The notes under the pieces were generated by a model that saw only the letters and a list, made by a program, of their open reading frames with translations, had not been told where the DNA came from and made no database searches. 51,825 nt of DNA. Source: Collinsella aerofaciens. Its GTDB lineage: Bacteria; Actinomycetota; Coriobacteriia; Coriobacteriales; Coriobacteriaceae. The position numbers and the translations under genes were made by a program. Every line of letters begins with the position of its first letter. The stretch's first letter is position 1. Of the stretch, positions 25,774-34,318 are shown piece by piece. The stretch is from NCBI RefSeq assembly GCF_009876115.1, contig NZ_WWSY01000013.1, forward strand, positions 1 to 51,825, in the 5' to 3' direction.

Positions 25774-26742
25774 ATGGCCACTTTACTTCAAGATAAATAC
25801 GAGGCCCGCAAGGCTGAGGTCAACGAGCGGTTTGAGCAGCTTCGCGCTAACGAGGAAGAGCTCAACCGAATCTTTGCCAAGATCTACAACATGGAGGGCG
25901 AAGTGCCCATCGAGGTCGAGGATAAGTACGTTTCGGTGGCGCGCATCTTCGATACCGCCGACGAGATTCCCGAGAGCTATAAGGGCAACAAATACGTGCG
26001 TACCAAGCGCGACGAGATCAGCTCGCTCATAAGCTATGCCGTGGGCTGTATGTTTGGCCGCTATTCGCTGGATGTGGACGGGCTGGTCCTGGCCGATCAG
26101 GGCGCCACGGTCGACGACTATCTGGCAAAGATGCCCAACCCTGACCACGTGACCTTTATGCCCGATGGCGACAACGTGTTGCCCATTACCGATGACGAGT
26201 ACTTTGACGACGACATCGTGCGCTATTTTATTGACTTTGTGCGTACCGTGTACGGCGAGGAGACGCTCGAGCAGAACCTGGCCTTTATTGCCGAGGTGCT
26301 CGGCGGCAAGGGCACCTCGCGTGAGGTCATCCGCACCTACTTTTTGAAGGACTTCTTTAAGGACCACTGTCAGACCTACAAGAAGCGCCCTATCTACTGG
26401 CTGTTCGACAGCGGCAAAAAGAACGGCTTCAAGTGCCTTGTTTACATGCATCGCTATCAGCCCGACCTGTTGGCTCGCATCCGCACCGACTATGTGCATG
26501 AGCAGCAGGAGCGTTACCGTGCCCAGATCGGCTATGCCAACGATGCCCTTGCCAGTGCCGAGCGCGGCGAGCGCGTGCGCTTGGATAAGCGCGTGAAAAA
26601 GCTCAATGACCAGCTCAAAGAGACCATTGGCTACGAGGAGAAGCTGCACCACTTGGCAGACCAGATGATTAAGATCGACCTGGATGATGGCGTTAAGGTC
26701 AACTACGCCAAGTTTCAGGATGTGCTGGCAAAGATTAAGTAA
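25774..26742 (+). CDS. pglX: BREX PglX, C-terminal part (separate ORF)
   Basis: This 322-aa ORF is the second part of PglX, not an independent family. Diagnostic stretches are NERFEQLRANEEELNRIF, SLISYAVGCMFGRYSLD, YFLKDFFKDHCQTYKKRP followed by IYWLFDSGKKNGF, and IDLDDGVKVNYAKFQ, all from the end of canonical BREX-1 PglX. The ORF starts at a domain boundary: MATLLQDKYEARKAEVNERF matches the helix that normally follows SWDFKRHPL. Together with 22261-24777 it gives 1160 residues, near normal length, so little seems lost. AAAGG lies nine bases before the ATG, and an in-frame TAA at 25753 precludes read-through. G+C matches the core operon. pglZ follows after 23 bp. Confidence 0.93.
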   Translation: MATLLQDKYEARKAEVNERFEQLRANEEELNRIFAKIYNMEGEVPIEVEDKYVSVARIFDTADEIPESYKGNKYVRTKRDEISSLISYAVGCMFGRYSLDVDGLVLADQGATVDDYLAKMPNPDHVTFMPDGDNVLPITDDEYFDDDIVRYFIDFVRTVYGEETLEQNLAFIAEVLGGKGTSREVIRTYFLKDFFKDHCQTYKKRPIYWLFDSGKKNGFKCLVYMHRYQPDLLARIRTDYVHEQQERYRAQIGYANDALASAERGERVRLDKRVKKLNDQLKETIGYEEKLHHLADQMIKIDLDDGVKVNYAKFQDVLAKIK

Positions 26743-26765
26743 CTGCAAATACGGTAAGGATATTC

Positions 26766-29474
26766 ATGCCCAAGATCGATGTAGAAGAACAGCTCAAGCT
26801 GCGTTTTTTGCAGCCGTTGTCCCCATGCGCGCCGCGCCGTGTTGTGGTTTGGCACGATGCGGACGGTGAGTTTGCTCCTGAGTTTGAGCGATTGGCCGCC
26901 GAGGGTTTCGACGGCGCGGGGGCCGATGATGGCGTTATGCCCGCCCACGGTGACTTTGAGCGCCCGGTGCGGTTTGTTGAAGCCTGCGAGGGCCGCATGT
27001 TTGCCGTTAAGAAGCTCATCAACCGCGATGACCTTGCGAACGATATCTTGTTGTATCGCCGTTGCCCGCGCGGCAGGCTTGAGGGTGATTGGCTTGCCGA
27101 TGTTGAGCTGTATGCCGATCAGTTCCAGGCTGACTATCTTTCGCTTTTGGCCGATCAGCTGGGTATCGAGAATGTCGACGCCGTGCGTGAGAGTCTGCGC
27201 GAGCACAAGACGTTCTTTGATGCCAAGACCCGCTGCGCTAAGTTTGCCGCGTGTGTTCCGCATGCCGCGGGCGTATCCGATATCGAGCTTGGAATCCTTA
27301 CGGTGATCTTTGGCGGCAAGGAGCCGGGCGACGCGCGGCCCGCGTTTGTGCTGCGCGGCTGCATGGCCACACTGCTGCACGAGGGCCCCGAGGCGCTGGC
27401 TGCGCTGGTGGATAAGTACAGCTTGCGCGACGTCCTCTCTGCCTTTATGCTGCGCTGCTATGGGTTTGATGGGCCGCTGTACGAGCGCGACTCACTGCTT
27501 ATGCTTGCATCCCATGTGCTCCTTACGGCGGCATCCACCGCGCTTCCCGAGGGGGCGCTCAAGGGACTCGAAAGCTATGTGGCTCCCGCCTACGGCCCCT
27601 ATTGTCTTGAGGCGGTGCGTACGTGGGACCAGGCCGCCGATGCCCAGGCATCGAGCGAGGACCTATTTGAGATCTGCCGTTTGGTAGAGGATGCCCGTGG
27701 ACTCTTTGCGCGGTTCGAGACCCTGCCAATCGATGCGTTGGTCTCGCTTGACGTGTTCCCGTGCGTCAACGAGGCTGTGCTCTCACAGTTGTTCAGCTCG
27801 TTTGCTCAGGGCGCGGACCGTGTTGAGAGTGCGCGCGCATTTGCTGCGCGCCGTTGCGACCTAAGCTGGTACCGTCGTGTTGAGAGCTACTTTGACCTAC
27901 TTGCTGCCGTGGCCGATATGTGCTCTTTTAGGCAGACACACGCGGGTGGGTTCCATCTGGCGCAACCCCAGCAGGTGTGGGATGCCTACACGTCCGATTG
28001 GTATGCCATGGACGCTGCCTATCGCCACATGTGCACCGCGTATCTGCGGGTGCGCTCCGTCGAGTGCGATGCGCTCGAGGAACCTGCCCGCGCTGTGGCG
28101 GACTGGGCGGAGAATCTCTACAGTAACTGGTTCTTGGCGGATGCCAATGCCTGCTGGGCGGTCGCTGCGCAAGGGGAGTGGGCCGATTGCGGCTACATCG
28201 ATGGCCCTGCACGGCAGGATGAGTTCTACTGGCATGTGCTGCCCACCTTTGTGGGCTCTGCCAAGACGACGGTCGTTATCGTAAGCGACGCGCTGCGCTA
28301 TGAGGTGGCCCGTGATGTCGCGGCGCTTCTCGAGCGCGAGCGCGGCGGCAACGTCAGGGTTTCTAGCATGCAGGCGGTCTTTCCCTCCATCACCGAGGTG
28401 GGCATGCCCGCGCTGCTGCCGCACCAAGCGCTTGAACTTGCAGCGGATGGCTCGCTTGTGTTGGCTGACGGCATGCCCACCGCAACGACTCCGCAGCGCG
28501 AGGCCGTGCTTGCCCACGTTGAGTCTACGGCCCGCGCTTTGCGCTCGAGCGCATACCTCAACATGGCGGGAACCGAGCGCAAGGCGCTGCTCAAGGACTC
28601 CAAGCTCGTTTATCTCTACCACAACAAGATCGATGCTACGGGCGAGAAGGCCGCTACGCAGGATGACATCTTCGATGCCTGTGCGGACACCGTGGAGGAA
28701 CTTGCTGCGTTGGCGCGTCGCGTGTGCACCGACGCCCCGGGCGCGCGTGTTGTTATAACGGCGGACCACGGCTTTATCTACACGCGTCGGGAGCTCAGCG
28801 AGTGCCAGATGCTCGGCAAGCCGGACCTTCCCGTCCTTGACGCTCCCGTCATGTACGGCAAACGTCATCTGGTGGCGCCCAACGAGGCCGTGGGCGAGCT
28901 TTCGTACGAGGTGCGTGGGGTGTTTGTTAATGTTAACATGGGACGTTTGGGTGCCGGTTTTGAGGGGTTTGCCCCGCGCGAGAACGTGCACTTCAAGCGT
29001 CCCGGCGGCACTAACAACTACGTCCACGGCGGCATGAGCCTGCAGGAGCTCTGCGTGCCCGTTATCGGTTTTTGGCGTGCGCGCTCGGGTTCCAAGGACT
29101 TTGTCGACACGCGCGCGGCGACGCTGCGCGTGCTAAGCGAGGGACGCCGAGTGACCAACTCGCTCTTCTCGGTCAACTTGATCCAGGAAGAGCCTGCCCA
29201 AGGTAAGGTCTTGCCGTGCGAGTACGAGCTGGTGTTTACCGATGCAAGTGGCAACGAGGTGAGCGATACGGTCAAGGCGCATGCCAACAAGACTTCTGTT
29301 AACTCGCAGGAGCGCGTGGTGCATGCCAAGTTTGCGTTGCATGCAGCGGATGGATTCTCGGCCAAGGGTCCGTACTATCTGGTCTGCCGCGAGCGCGAGA
29401 CGGGCAAGATTGTTTGGCGCGAGACGTACACCATCGCTGTTTCGTTTGCCCCTGTTGCTGACTTTGGTTTTTAG
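26766..29474 (+). CDS. pglZ: BREX-1 alkaline-phosphatase-superfamily protein PglZ
   Basis: The 902-aa core BREX protein has a central PglZ domain with the alkaline-phosphatase fold. Metal-ligand motifs are VIVSDALRYEVARD near residue 503 and VITADHGFIYTRRE near 664. PglZ of type 1 BREX is needed for defence and interacts with PglX. The N-terminal 450 residues are helical and variable; the C-terminus (SKDFVDTRAATLRVLSEGRR and onward) is beta-rich. ATG 26766 has GTAAGGA upstream. It is immediately followed by brxL. Confidence 0.95.
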   Translation: MPKIDVEEQLKLRFLQPLSPCAPRRVVVWHDADGEFAPEFERLAAEGFDGAGADDGVMPAHGDFERPVRFVEACEGRMFAVKKLINRDDLANDILLYRRCPRGRLEGDWLADVELYADQFQADYLSLLADQLGIENVDAVRESLREHKTFFDAKTRCAKFAACVPHAAGVSDIELGILTVIFGGKEPGDARPAFVLRGCMATLLHEGPEALAALVDKYSLRDVLSAFMLRCYGFDGPLYERDSLLMLASHVLLTAASTALPEGALKGLESYVAPAYGPYCLEAVRTWDQAADAQASSEDLFEICRLVEDARGLFARFETLPIDALVSLDVFPCVNEAVLSQLFSSFAQGADRVESARAFAARRCDLSWYRRVESYFDLLAAVADMCSFRQTHAGGFHLAQPQQVWDAYTSDWYAMDAAYRHMCTAYLRVRSVECDALEEPARAVADWAENLYSNWFLADANACWAVAAQGEWADCGYIDGPARQDEFYWHVLPTFVGSAKTTVVIVSDALRYEVARDVAALLERERGGNVRVSSMQAVFPSITEVGMPALLPHQALELAADGSLVLADGMPTATTPQREAVLAHVESTARALRSSAYLNMAGTERKALLKDSKLVYLYHNKIDATGEKAATQDDIFDACADTVEELAALARRVCTDAPGARVVITADHGFIYTRRELSECQMLGKPDLPVLDAPVMYGKRHLVAPNEAVGELSYEVRGVFVNVNMGRLGAGFEGFAPRENVHFKRPGGTNNYVHGGMSLQELCVPVIGFWRARSGSKDFVDTRAATLRVLSEGRRVTNSLFSVNLIQEEPAQGKVLPCEYELVFTDASGNEVSDTVKAHANKTSVNSQERVVHAKFALHAADGFSAKGPYYLVCRERETGKIVWRETYTIAVSFAPVADFGF

Positions 29475-29485
29475 GAGTGTGCCCT

Positions 29486-31819
29486 ATGTTTGATAGCCAT
29501 GATGACGATCTGTGGGAAGTTCCCTCGATTGATGCGGATGTGCCCGAGCAGGCTGCGGTGCCTACAGGGGTGGCCGTGCCTGCTGCGGAGGCTGAGACCG
29601 CCGCGCCCGTTGAAGCTGCCGCGCCCGCCGAGGGTGAATCCTCGACCGATGGCTATGACCAGGCCGTGGCCGAGGACCCCGAGGGCGACGGCTACGACAT
29701 GGATGGGCTGGACGGCAAACTGCTCGAGCACTTTGCTGGCAAGATCGTGCGCAAGGACCTGACGGCCCTTATGAAGCGCGGCGCCAACGTGCCCACCTTT
29801 GTGCTGGAGTACCTGCTAGGCGTGTACTGCTCAACTGACGACGAGGATGCCGTGGCAGAGGGTTTGGAGCGCATCCGCAGGATCCTCACCGATAACTACG
29901 TGCGTCCCGACGAGTCCGAGCGCATTAAGTCCAAGATCCGCGAACTGGGCCGCTTTACCATCATCGATAAGGTGACGGCCAAGCTCGACGAGTACAAAGA
30001 CATTTACGTGGCGTCGTTTGCCAATCTGACCATCGAGCCGTTTGTGATGCCGGCCGAGTACGTGCGCGACTATTCCAAGATTCTGCAAGGCGGCATTTGG
30101 TGCATTATGAGCATCGAGTATCGTCACCCCTTGGATGAGGAAGACGAGTTTGGCATGGAGGTCTTTGGCGACGATGCGCCGCGCCGCTCCAAGGCCAAGC
30201 GCAAAAAGCGCGGACCCGAGGACTCTCCGTTTAGTGTGGCGTCGCTCACGCCCATCCAGATGCCCAATCTAGACCTGGATGCCATGGTCGACGAGCGCCA
30301 GTACTTTACGCGCGACGAGTGGCTCAACATGCTGCTGCGCTCGGCTGGCTATGAGCCCAGCGAGCTTTCCGAGAAGGAGCGCCTGCACTTTATCGAGCGC
30401 ATGGTGCCGCTGATCGAGCGCAACTACAATCTGTGCGAGCTGGGTCCCCGCGGCACCGGCAAGAGCCATATCTACAAAGAGGTCTCGCCTTACGCCATCT
30501 TGCTTTCGGGCGGCCAGACCACTACGGCCAACCTGTTCGGCCGCATGAACTCCATGCGCGCCGACCGTGTGGGCTTGGTGGGTCACTGGGACTGCGTGAC
30601 GTTCGACGAGGTCGCCGGCATGCGCTTTAAGGACACCAATGCCGTGCAGATCATGAAGGACTATATGGCGAGCGGCAGCTACGCGCGCGGCCGCGACCAG
30701 ATCAACGCCGATGCCTCCATGGTCTTTGAGGGCAACATCAACGACACTGTGCAAAACGTCCTTAAGACCACGCACCTGTTTGATCCGTTCCCGCCGGAGT
30801 TTAACAACGATTCGGCTTTTTTCGACCGTATCCATTATTACCTGCCGGGCTGGGAGATTCCCAAGATGCGCTCGAGTCTGCTGACCGGGCATTACGGCCT
30901 GATCACCGACTGCCTGTCGGAGTTTTGCAAGGAGATGCGCCGCAAGGACTTTACGCACCATATCGACCGGTATTTCCGCTTTAACAGCGACTTTAACAAG
31001 CGCGACGAGATCGCCGTGCGCAAGACCTTTAGCGGCCTGGCCAAGCTGCTGTTCCCCGACGAGGCCATGGACAAGGACGACGTGCGCTGGCTGCTGGACT
31101 ATGCCATCGAGGGCCGTCGCCGCGTAAAGGAGCAGCTCAAGATTATGGCGGGCGTCGAGTTTATCGACGTCAACCTGGGCTATATGGATGCCGACAACCC
31201 GCAGGACGTGCATGTGGTGCGCGTGCCCGAGCAGAGCGAGGACACGCTGATTCCCGACGGGCCGCTGCTGTCCGGTCACGTGTTTGGCGTGGGCAGATCG
31301 CAGGGCGGCGAGGTCGCCGTGTACAAGCTGGAGAACAAGGCCGTTGCCGGCGAGTGCAAGTTTAAGCACGAGGGCGTGGCCTTTAACAAGCCGGTGCGCG
31401 ATACGCTGGAGGCCGCGTTCGACAACTTTGTGAACCTGGCGAACCGCGTGGCGCCGGGCATGCACATTGGCTCCAAGGACTACCTGCTGTTCTACAACGA
31501 CTTGCAGAGCAAGGGCCTGTCCGAAGAAGTTTCGCTCGCCGAGTTTGTGGGCCTGTGCTCCGCGGCCTGCAACCGCCCGGTGATGCCCGCGCTGGCGATT
31601 CCTGGAATCTTGCGCATGTCGGGTTCTATGGACGAGATCCGTGGGCTCGAGGACATTATGCGCGTGGCCAAAAACGCCGGCGCCAAGCGCGTGATTTTGC
31701 CGCTGAGCGCCATCGCGGGCCTACAGAGCGTTTCCTCCGAGATTATCTCGGGGTTGAGCCCGGTGTTCTACATGGATGGCGACCCGGTCGACGCCGCAAA
31801 GAAGGCGCTGGATCTGTAG
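29486..31819 (+). CDS. brxL: BREX-1 Lon-protease-like ATPase BrxL
   Basis: The 777-aa protein closes the BREX core and assigns the system to type 1. It has an AAA+ module with GPRGTGKSH near residue 320 and WDCVTFDEVAGM as Walker B, and a C-terminal Lon-like domain (GLSEEVSLAEFVGLCSAACN, PALAIPGILRMSGSMDEIRG, AKRVILPLSAIAGL). BrxL forms DNA-binding multimers. The N-terminus carries an unusual acidic, Ala/Pro-rich extension of about 70 residues (for example AAEAETAAPVEAAAPAEGES) before the conserved LDGKLLEHFAGKIVRKDL. ATG 29486 has AGGAG eight bases upstream, preferred over GTG 29477. It follows pglZ by 11 bp. Confidence 0.95.
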   Translation: MFDSHDDDLWEVPSIDADVPEQAAVPTGVAVPAAEAETAAPVEAAAPAEGESSTDGYDQAVAEDPEGDGYDMDGLDGKLLEHFAGKIVRKDLTALMKRGANVPTFVLEYLLGVYCSTDDEDAVAEGLERIRRILTDNYVRPDESERIKSKIRELGRFTIIDKVTAKLDEYKDIYVASFANLTIEPFVMPAEYVRDYSKILQGGIWCIMSIEYRHPLDEEDEFGMEVFGDDAPRRSKAKRKKRGPEDSPFSVASLTPIQMPNLDLDAMVDERQYFTRDEWLNMLLRSAGYEPSELSEKERLHFIERMVPLIERNYNLCELGPRGTGKSHIYKEVSPYAILLSGGQTTTANLFGRMNSMRADRVGLVGHWDCVTFDEVAGMRFKDTNAVQIMKDYMASGSYARGRDQINADASMVFEGNINDTVQNVLKTTHLFDPFPPEFNNDSAFFDRIHYYLPGWEIPKMRSSLLTGHYGLITDCLSEFCKEMRRKDFTHHIDRYFRFNSDFNKRDEIAVRKTFSGLAKLLFPDEAMDKDDVRWLLDYAIEGRRRVKEQLKIMAGVEFIDVNLGYMDADNPQDVHVVRVPEQSEDTLIPDGPLLSGHVFGVGRSQGGEVAVYKLENKAVAGECKFKHEGVAFNKPVRDTLEAAFDNFVNLANRVAPGMHIGSKDYLLFYNDLQSKGLSEEVSLAEFVGLCSAACNRPVMPALAIPGILRMSGSMDEIRGLEDIMRVAKNAGAKRVILPLSAIAGLQSVSSEIISGLSPVFYMDGDPVDAAKKALDL

Positions 31820-31893
31820 AAGTGCGGGCGAGCGGGCTTGCGTGCGCGTGGGCCCGCGAGCGTATTGGCGTGTTCGGGTAAGGAGGCCTTGCC

Positions 31894-33246
31894 ATGGCGG
31901 GCGAGCGTTCTGTTGGCGAGCTGCTCGACGAGCTGTTTGGCTTTGAATCGGTGGCCAAGCGTCAGACGGCGCTTGAGCAGTACGATCGTGGGGAGTTGGT
32001 GCGCAAGGCGCGCTCCCGCGAGCTGCTGGGTGTGCTTAGGGGCGTCGAGGCTGCCGAGCACGCTGCGCGCGACTCTGCCGTGCAGGCTGTTGACGGGTAT
32101 GTTCGCCGTGTCGAGGGCGCGGCCCTTGCGCGCGCTCGCAAGCAGGCGGGTGTTGTGGGCCCGCTGCAGATGGAGCGCCGCTATGCTGCCTTTTTGCGTA
32201 TGGAGGACAAGGCCGAACTGTTGGCCCGCTTGGAGCAGACGCTTGCGTTTATCGAGGTAAAGCTGCGTGCCAATACGGCGGACAGGGTTCGTGCGGCATA
32301 CGATGCTGCGGGGGCTTTGGTGTTGCAGGGCGCGGCGCGTCTGAGTGACGCGCGCGTTGTGGATGCCGCACCCTTGGATGCCGATCTGCTATGCACGCAG
32401 CTGGAGCAGCTGCGTTGCACCGCCGATACAACGGACCTTGCCGGCATGATTACGGCGACGTTTGAGTCCGAGCTGAGTGCGACCGGGCCGCAGGGTGCTG
32501 ACGCGTTTGCGAGCGATGTGGCTGGCGATGTGGCGCTGGAGCGCGAGCTTACTAATGTGCGCGGTGCTGCGCAGCGAGCGCGCTTGGCAGCCCAAGCGTA
32601 TCGGGCCGAACGCGCTGCCCGCGTTGCAGGGAGCACGGTGGAGCCGGTATCGTTGCCGGGGCTTGTTTGCATTACGTGCGAGACGGGGTGCGATGCCGGG
32701 GAGCTTGCCGAGTTGCTCGCTCAGGTTAAGAAGTCGTTTGAGGCCTATAGGCGCGTTGTTACCGACGGCGGGTTGTTCTGTGCCTTTGGTGCCGGTTCGC
32801 CGCATGGGATTTGCCGCGGCAGTAGCTATTTCGACTACGATGATCGGTTTGACGAAGACGTGTTGGTGGGCGAGTATGACGGTGCTGCCAGGCACAATGT
32901 TCGGCGCGAAGTTGCGATTCCCGAGCTTGTGGACGAGGCTTCGGTCGACGGCGGCGACTCGCTCGAGGTTGCCGTGGCGCGCATGCGTGAGTTTAACGGA
33001 CGGCGCTACGATGGTGTGCTGGACGAGGATCCTGCGCGCCATGTGAATGCGTTTTGGTATGGACTCAAAAAGCTCAGCCAGTATTGCGAGGCCGCCGTGC
33101 GCGTGGACGTGCGTGCTTGGGATTGCTTTATCGATAAGGTACAGTTCGCCTACGATGAACCCGTGGGCCGTTTGGCTACGCAGATGGACGACAAACAGGT
33201 TGAGGCTTTTGTCGCTGCCGTGGATGCGCTCGGCGCTGACGAGTAA
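31894..33246 (+). CDS. Uncharacterised Ala-rich protein following brxL
   Basis: I do not recognise this 450-aa family. The first 250 residues are Ala/Arg/Glu-rich and helical (LARARKQAGVVGPLQMERRY, QTLAFIEVKLRANTADRVRAA). The C-terminal half is different: LPGLVCITCETGCDAGELAE with four Cys nearby, FCAFGAGSPHGICRG, SYFDYDDRFDEDVLVGEYDG, and HVNAFWYGLKKLSQYCEAAV. No transmembrane segment is evident. TAAGGAGG lies before ATG 31894, 74 bp after the brxL stop, with no terminator between, so co-transcription with BREX is plausible. It may be an accessory factor or a chromosomal neighbour. Confidence 0.75.
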   Translation: MAGERSVGELLDELFGFESVAKRQTALEQYDRGELVRKARSRELLGVLRGVEAAEHAARDSAVQAVDGYVRRVEGAALARARKQAGVVGPLQMERRYAAFLRMEDKAELLARLEQTLAFIEVKLRANTADRVRAAYDAAGALVLQGAARLSDARVVDAAPLDADLLCTQLEQLRCTADTTDLAGMITATFESELSATGPQGADAFASDVAGDVALERELTNVRGAAQRARLAAQAYRAERAARVAGSTVEPVSLPGLVCITCETGCDAGELAELLAQVKKSFEAYRRVVTDGGLFCAFGAGSPHGICRGSSYFDYDDRFDEDVLVGEYDGAARHNVRREVAIPELVDEASVDGGDSLEVAVARMREFNGRRYDGVLDEDPARHVNAFWYGLKKLSQYCEAAVRVDVRAWDCFIDKVQFAYDEPVGRLATQMDDKQVEAFVAAVDALGADE

Positions 33247-33273
33247 GGGCCTGGTTTGGCGGGAGGTTTCACC

Positions 33274-33471
33274 ATGAAAATCGAAGTCGATGTAGATCAG
33301 CTGCGCGAGAGCCTGCTCGACCGCGCGGGGAGTGCGGCGGGCGTGGGCTTTCCGGCCGCTATGCTCAACGTAGTGGATATCGAGGACGAGTCGCCCCAAG
33401 AGCTCCTAGCCCGAGCCGAACGCGAAGGCCTCGACCTCCGCGACTTTGCCGTCGACGATGACGCTGAATGA
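33274..33471 (+). CDS. Small acidic protein downstream of the BREX operon
   Basis: This 65-aa protein (MKIEVDVDQLRESLLDRAGSAAG to the acidic tail DFAVDDDAE) has no recognised domain. GGGAGG precedes ATG 33274, and it follows the 450-aa gene by 27 bp, so the pair is probably translated from one transcript. PQELLARAEREGLDLRDFAV could be two helices. The DUF3800 gene downstream has its own promoters, so this may be the last gene of the long operon. Confidence 0.65.
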   Translation: MKIEVDVDQLRESLLDRAGSAAGVGFPAAMLNVVDIEDESPQELLARAEREGLDLRDFAVDDDAE

Positions 33472-33486
33472 TGGCCATCTTTGGTA

Positions 33487-33550
33487 TTGACGAACATATG
33501 TTTGTATTTTATACTCATGCTTGAACATACGTCAAACTTCATGGTATAAA
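33487..33550 (+). promoter_or_regulatory. Two promoters upstream of the DUF3800 leader
   Basis: TTGACG (33487-33492), a 17-bp spacer and TATACT (33510-33515) make a near-consensus sigma-70 promoter. A second candidate is TTGAAC (33521-33526), 18 bp and TATAAA (33545-33550). TTGACG and CGTCAA around the first are inverted, a possible operator. Confidence 0.7.
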
Positions 33551-33613
33551 CTAGGTGGTCATCTCTTAAGAGAGGGCTTCCAAGTGCCGGGGACGTTTTC
33601 CCCGGCTTTTTTA
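33551..33613 (+). ncRNA. Structured 5' leader upstream of a DUF3800 gene (candidate DUF3800 RNA motif)
   Basis: After the promoters the leader contains CTCT-TAAG-AGAG, a conserved-looking GGGCTTCCAAGTGCC, then GCCGGGGA/TCCCCGGC followed by TTTTTT. The last hairpin is a textbook intrinsic terminator just 14 bp before the DUF3800 start. Several classes of conserved RNA structures upstream of DUF3800 genes have been described; I cannot say which, if any, this belongs to. It could attenuate or process the downstream mRNA. Confidence 0.5.
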
Positions 33614-33626
33614 TTAAGGATTGCCC

Positions 33627-34304
33627 ATGCGAGAGCTGAGTATCTTTATTGATGAATCTGGAAGCGATGATCTTCGTGAAAGATACTATCTTGTGGCCTT
33701 TGTTTTTCATGAACAAGATATTCCCATCGCTGAGGGAATAGAGAAATATGAAAGGGCGGTAGCCGAAAGCGGATTGCCGCTTCTTCCGTTCCATGCTTCT
33801 CCTCTCATGAATGGAAAAGATCAGTTCAAGGACTTGGGCATCAGCGAGAGAAAAAGGCTGTTCTCACTATTTCGAGTTATGTTTCGACATTTGCCCATCT
33901 CGTACAAGGTGTTTGTATTCAAGACGCATCGGTACCGAACTCTTAAACAGATTGCTGATGCGATGCGGCGTGAAATCATCGATTTCATATTCGACAATTT
34001 GAGTTGGTTTCAGCAGTTTGATGCTGTAAAGATTTACTACGACGGAGGACAGGGTTCGGTTTCGAGTGCGCTTCACAAGGCAATCGATTACGCTTTGGCT
34101 AAAAATGCAGTTATCTATAAGCCGACAACTTCATCGGATTACTATTTGGCTCAGGCCGCGGACTATGTCTGTACCATTGAGTTCACGAGTCTGAAATATC
34201 AGGCAAATAAGCAGACTAATACTGACCAGAAGTTTTTTGGTGGTAGTACTGCGTTTAAAAAAGGCTTACTAAAAGAAGTTAGAAAGAAGGCCGTCCCAAA
34301 TTAG
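33627..34304 (+). CDS. DUF3800 domain-containing protein
   Basis: The 225-aa protein begins with LSIFIDESGSDDLRERYYLV, the DUF3800 signature with conserved Asp, Glu and Ser. It continues with PFHASPLMNGKDQF (commonly a conserved H of the family) and VKIYYDGGQGSV, and ends with a YYLAQAADYVCTIEFTSLKY helix. The fold is RNase H-like and often found on mobile or defence loci; activity is not established. AAGGA precedes ATG 33627. It has its own promoters and structured leader and is AT-richer than its neighbours, indicating an acquired gene next to the BREX operon. Confidence 0.85.
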   Translation: MRELSIFIDESGSDDLRERYYLVAFVFHEQDIPIAEGIEKYERAVAESGLPLLPFHASPLMNGKDQFKDLGISERKRLFSLFRVMFRHLPISYKVFVFKTHRYRTLKQIADAMRREIIDFIFDNLSWFQQFDAVKIYYDGGQGSVSSALHKAIDYALAKNAVIYKPTTSSDYYLAQAADYVCTIEFTSLKYQANKQTNTDQKFFGGSTAFKKGLLKEVRKKAVPN

Positions 34305-34318
34305 CTGCCCTGTGGCCG

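Noticed and set aside
22261..26742. Recombinase-driven inversion of pglX, as in some Lactobacillus BREX loci
   Set aside because: No site-specific recombinase, inverted pglX copy or long inverted repeats are present in the window.
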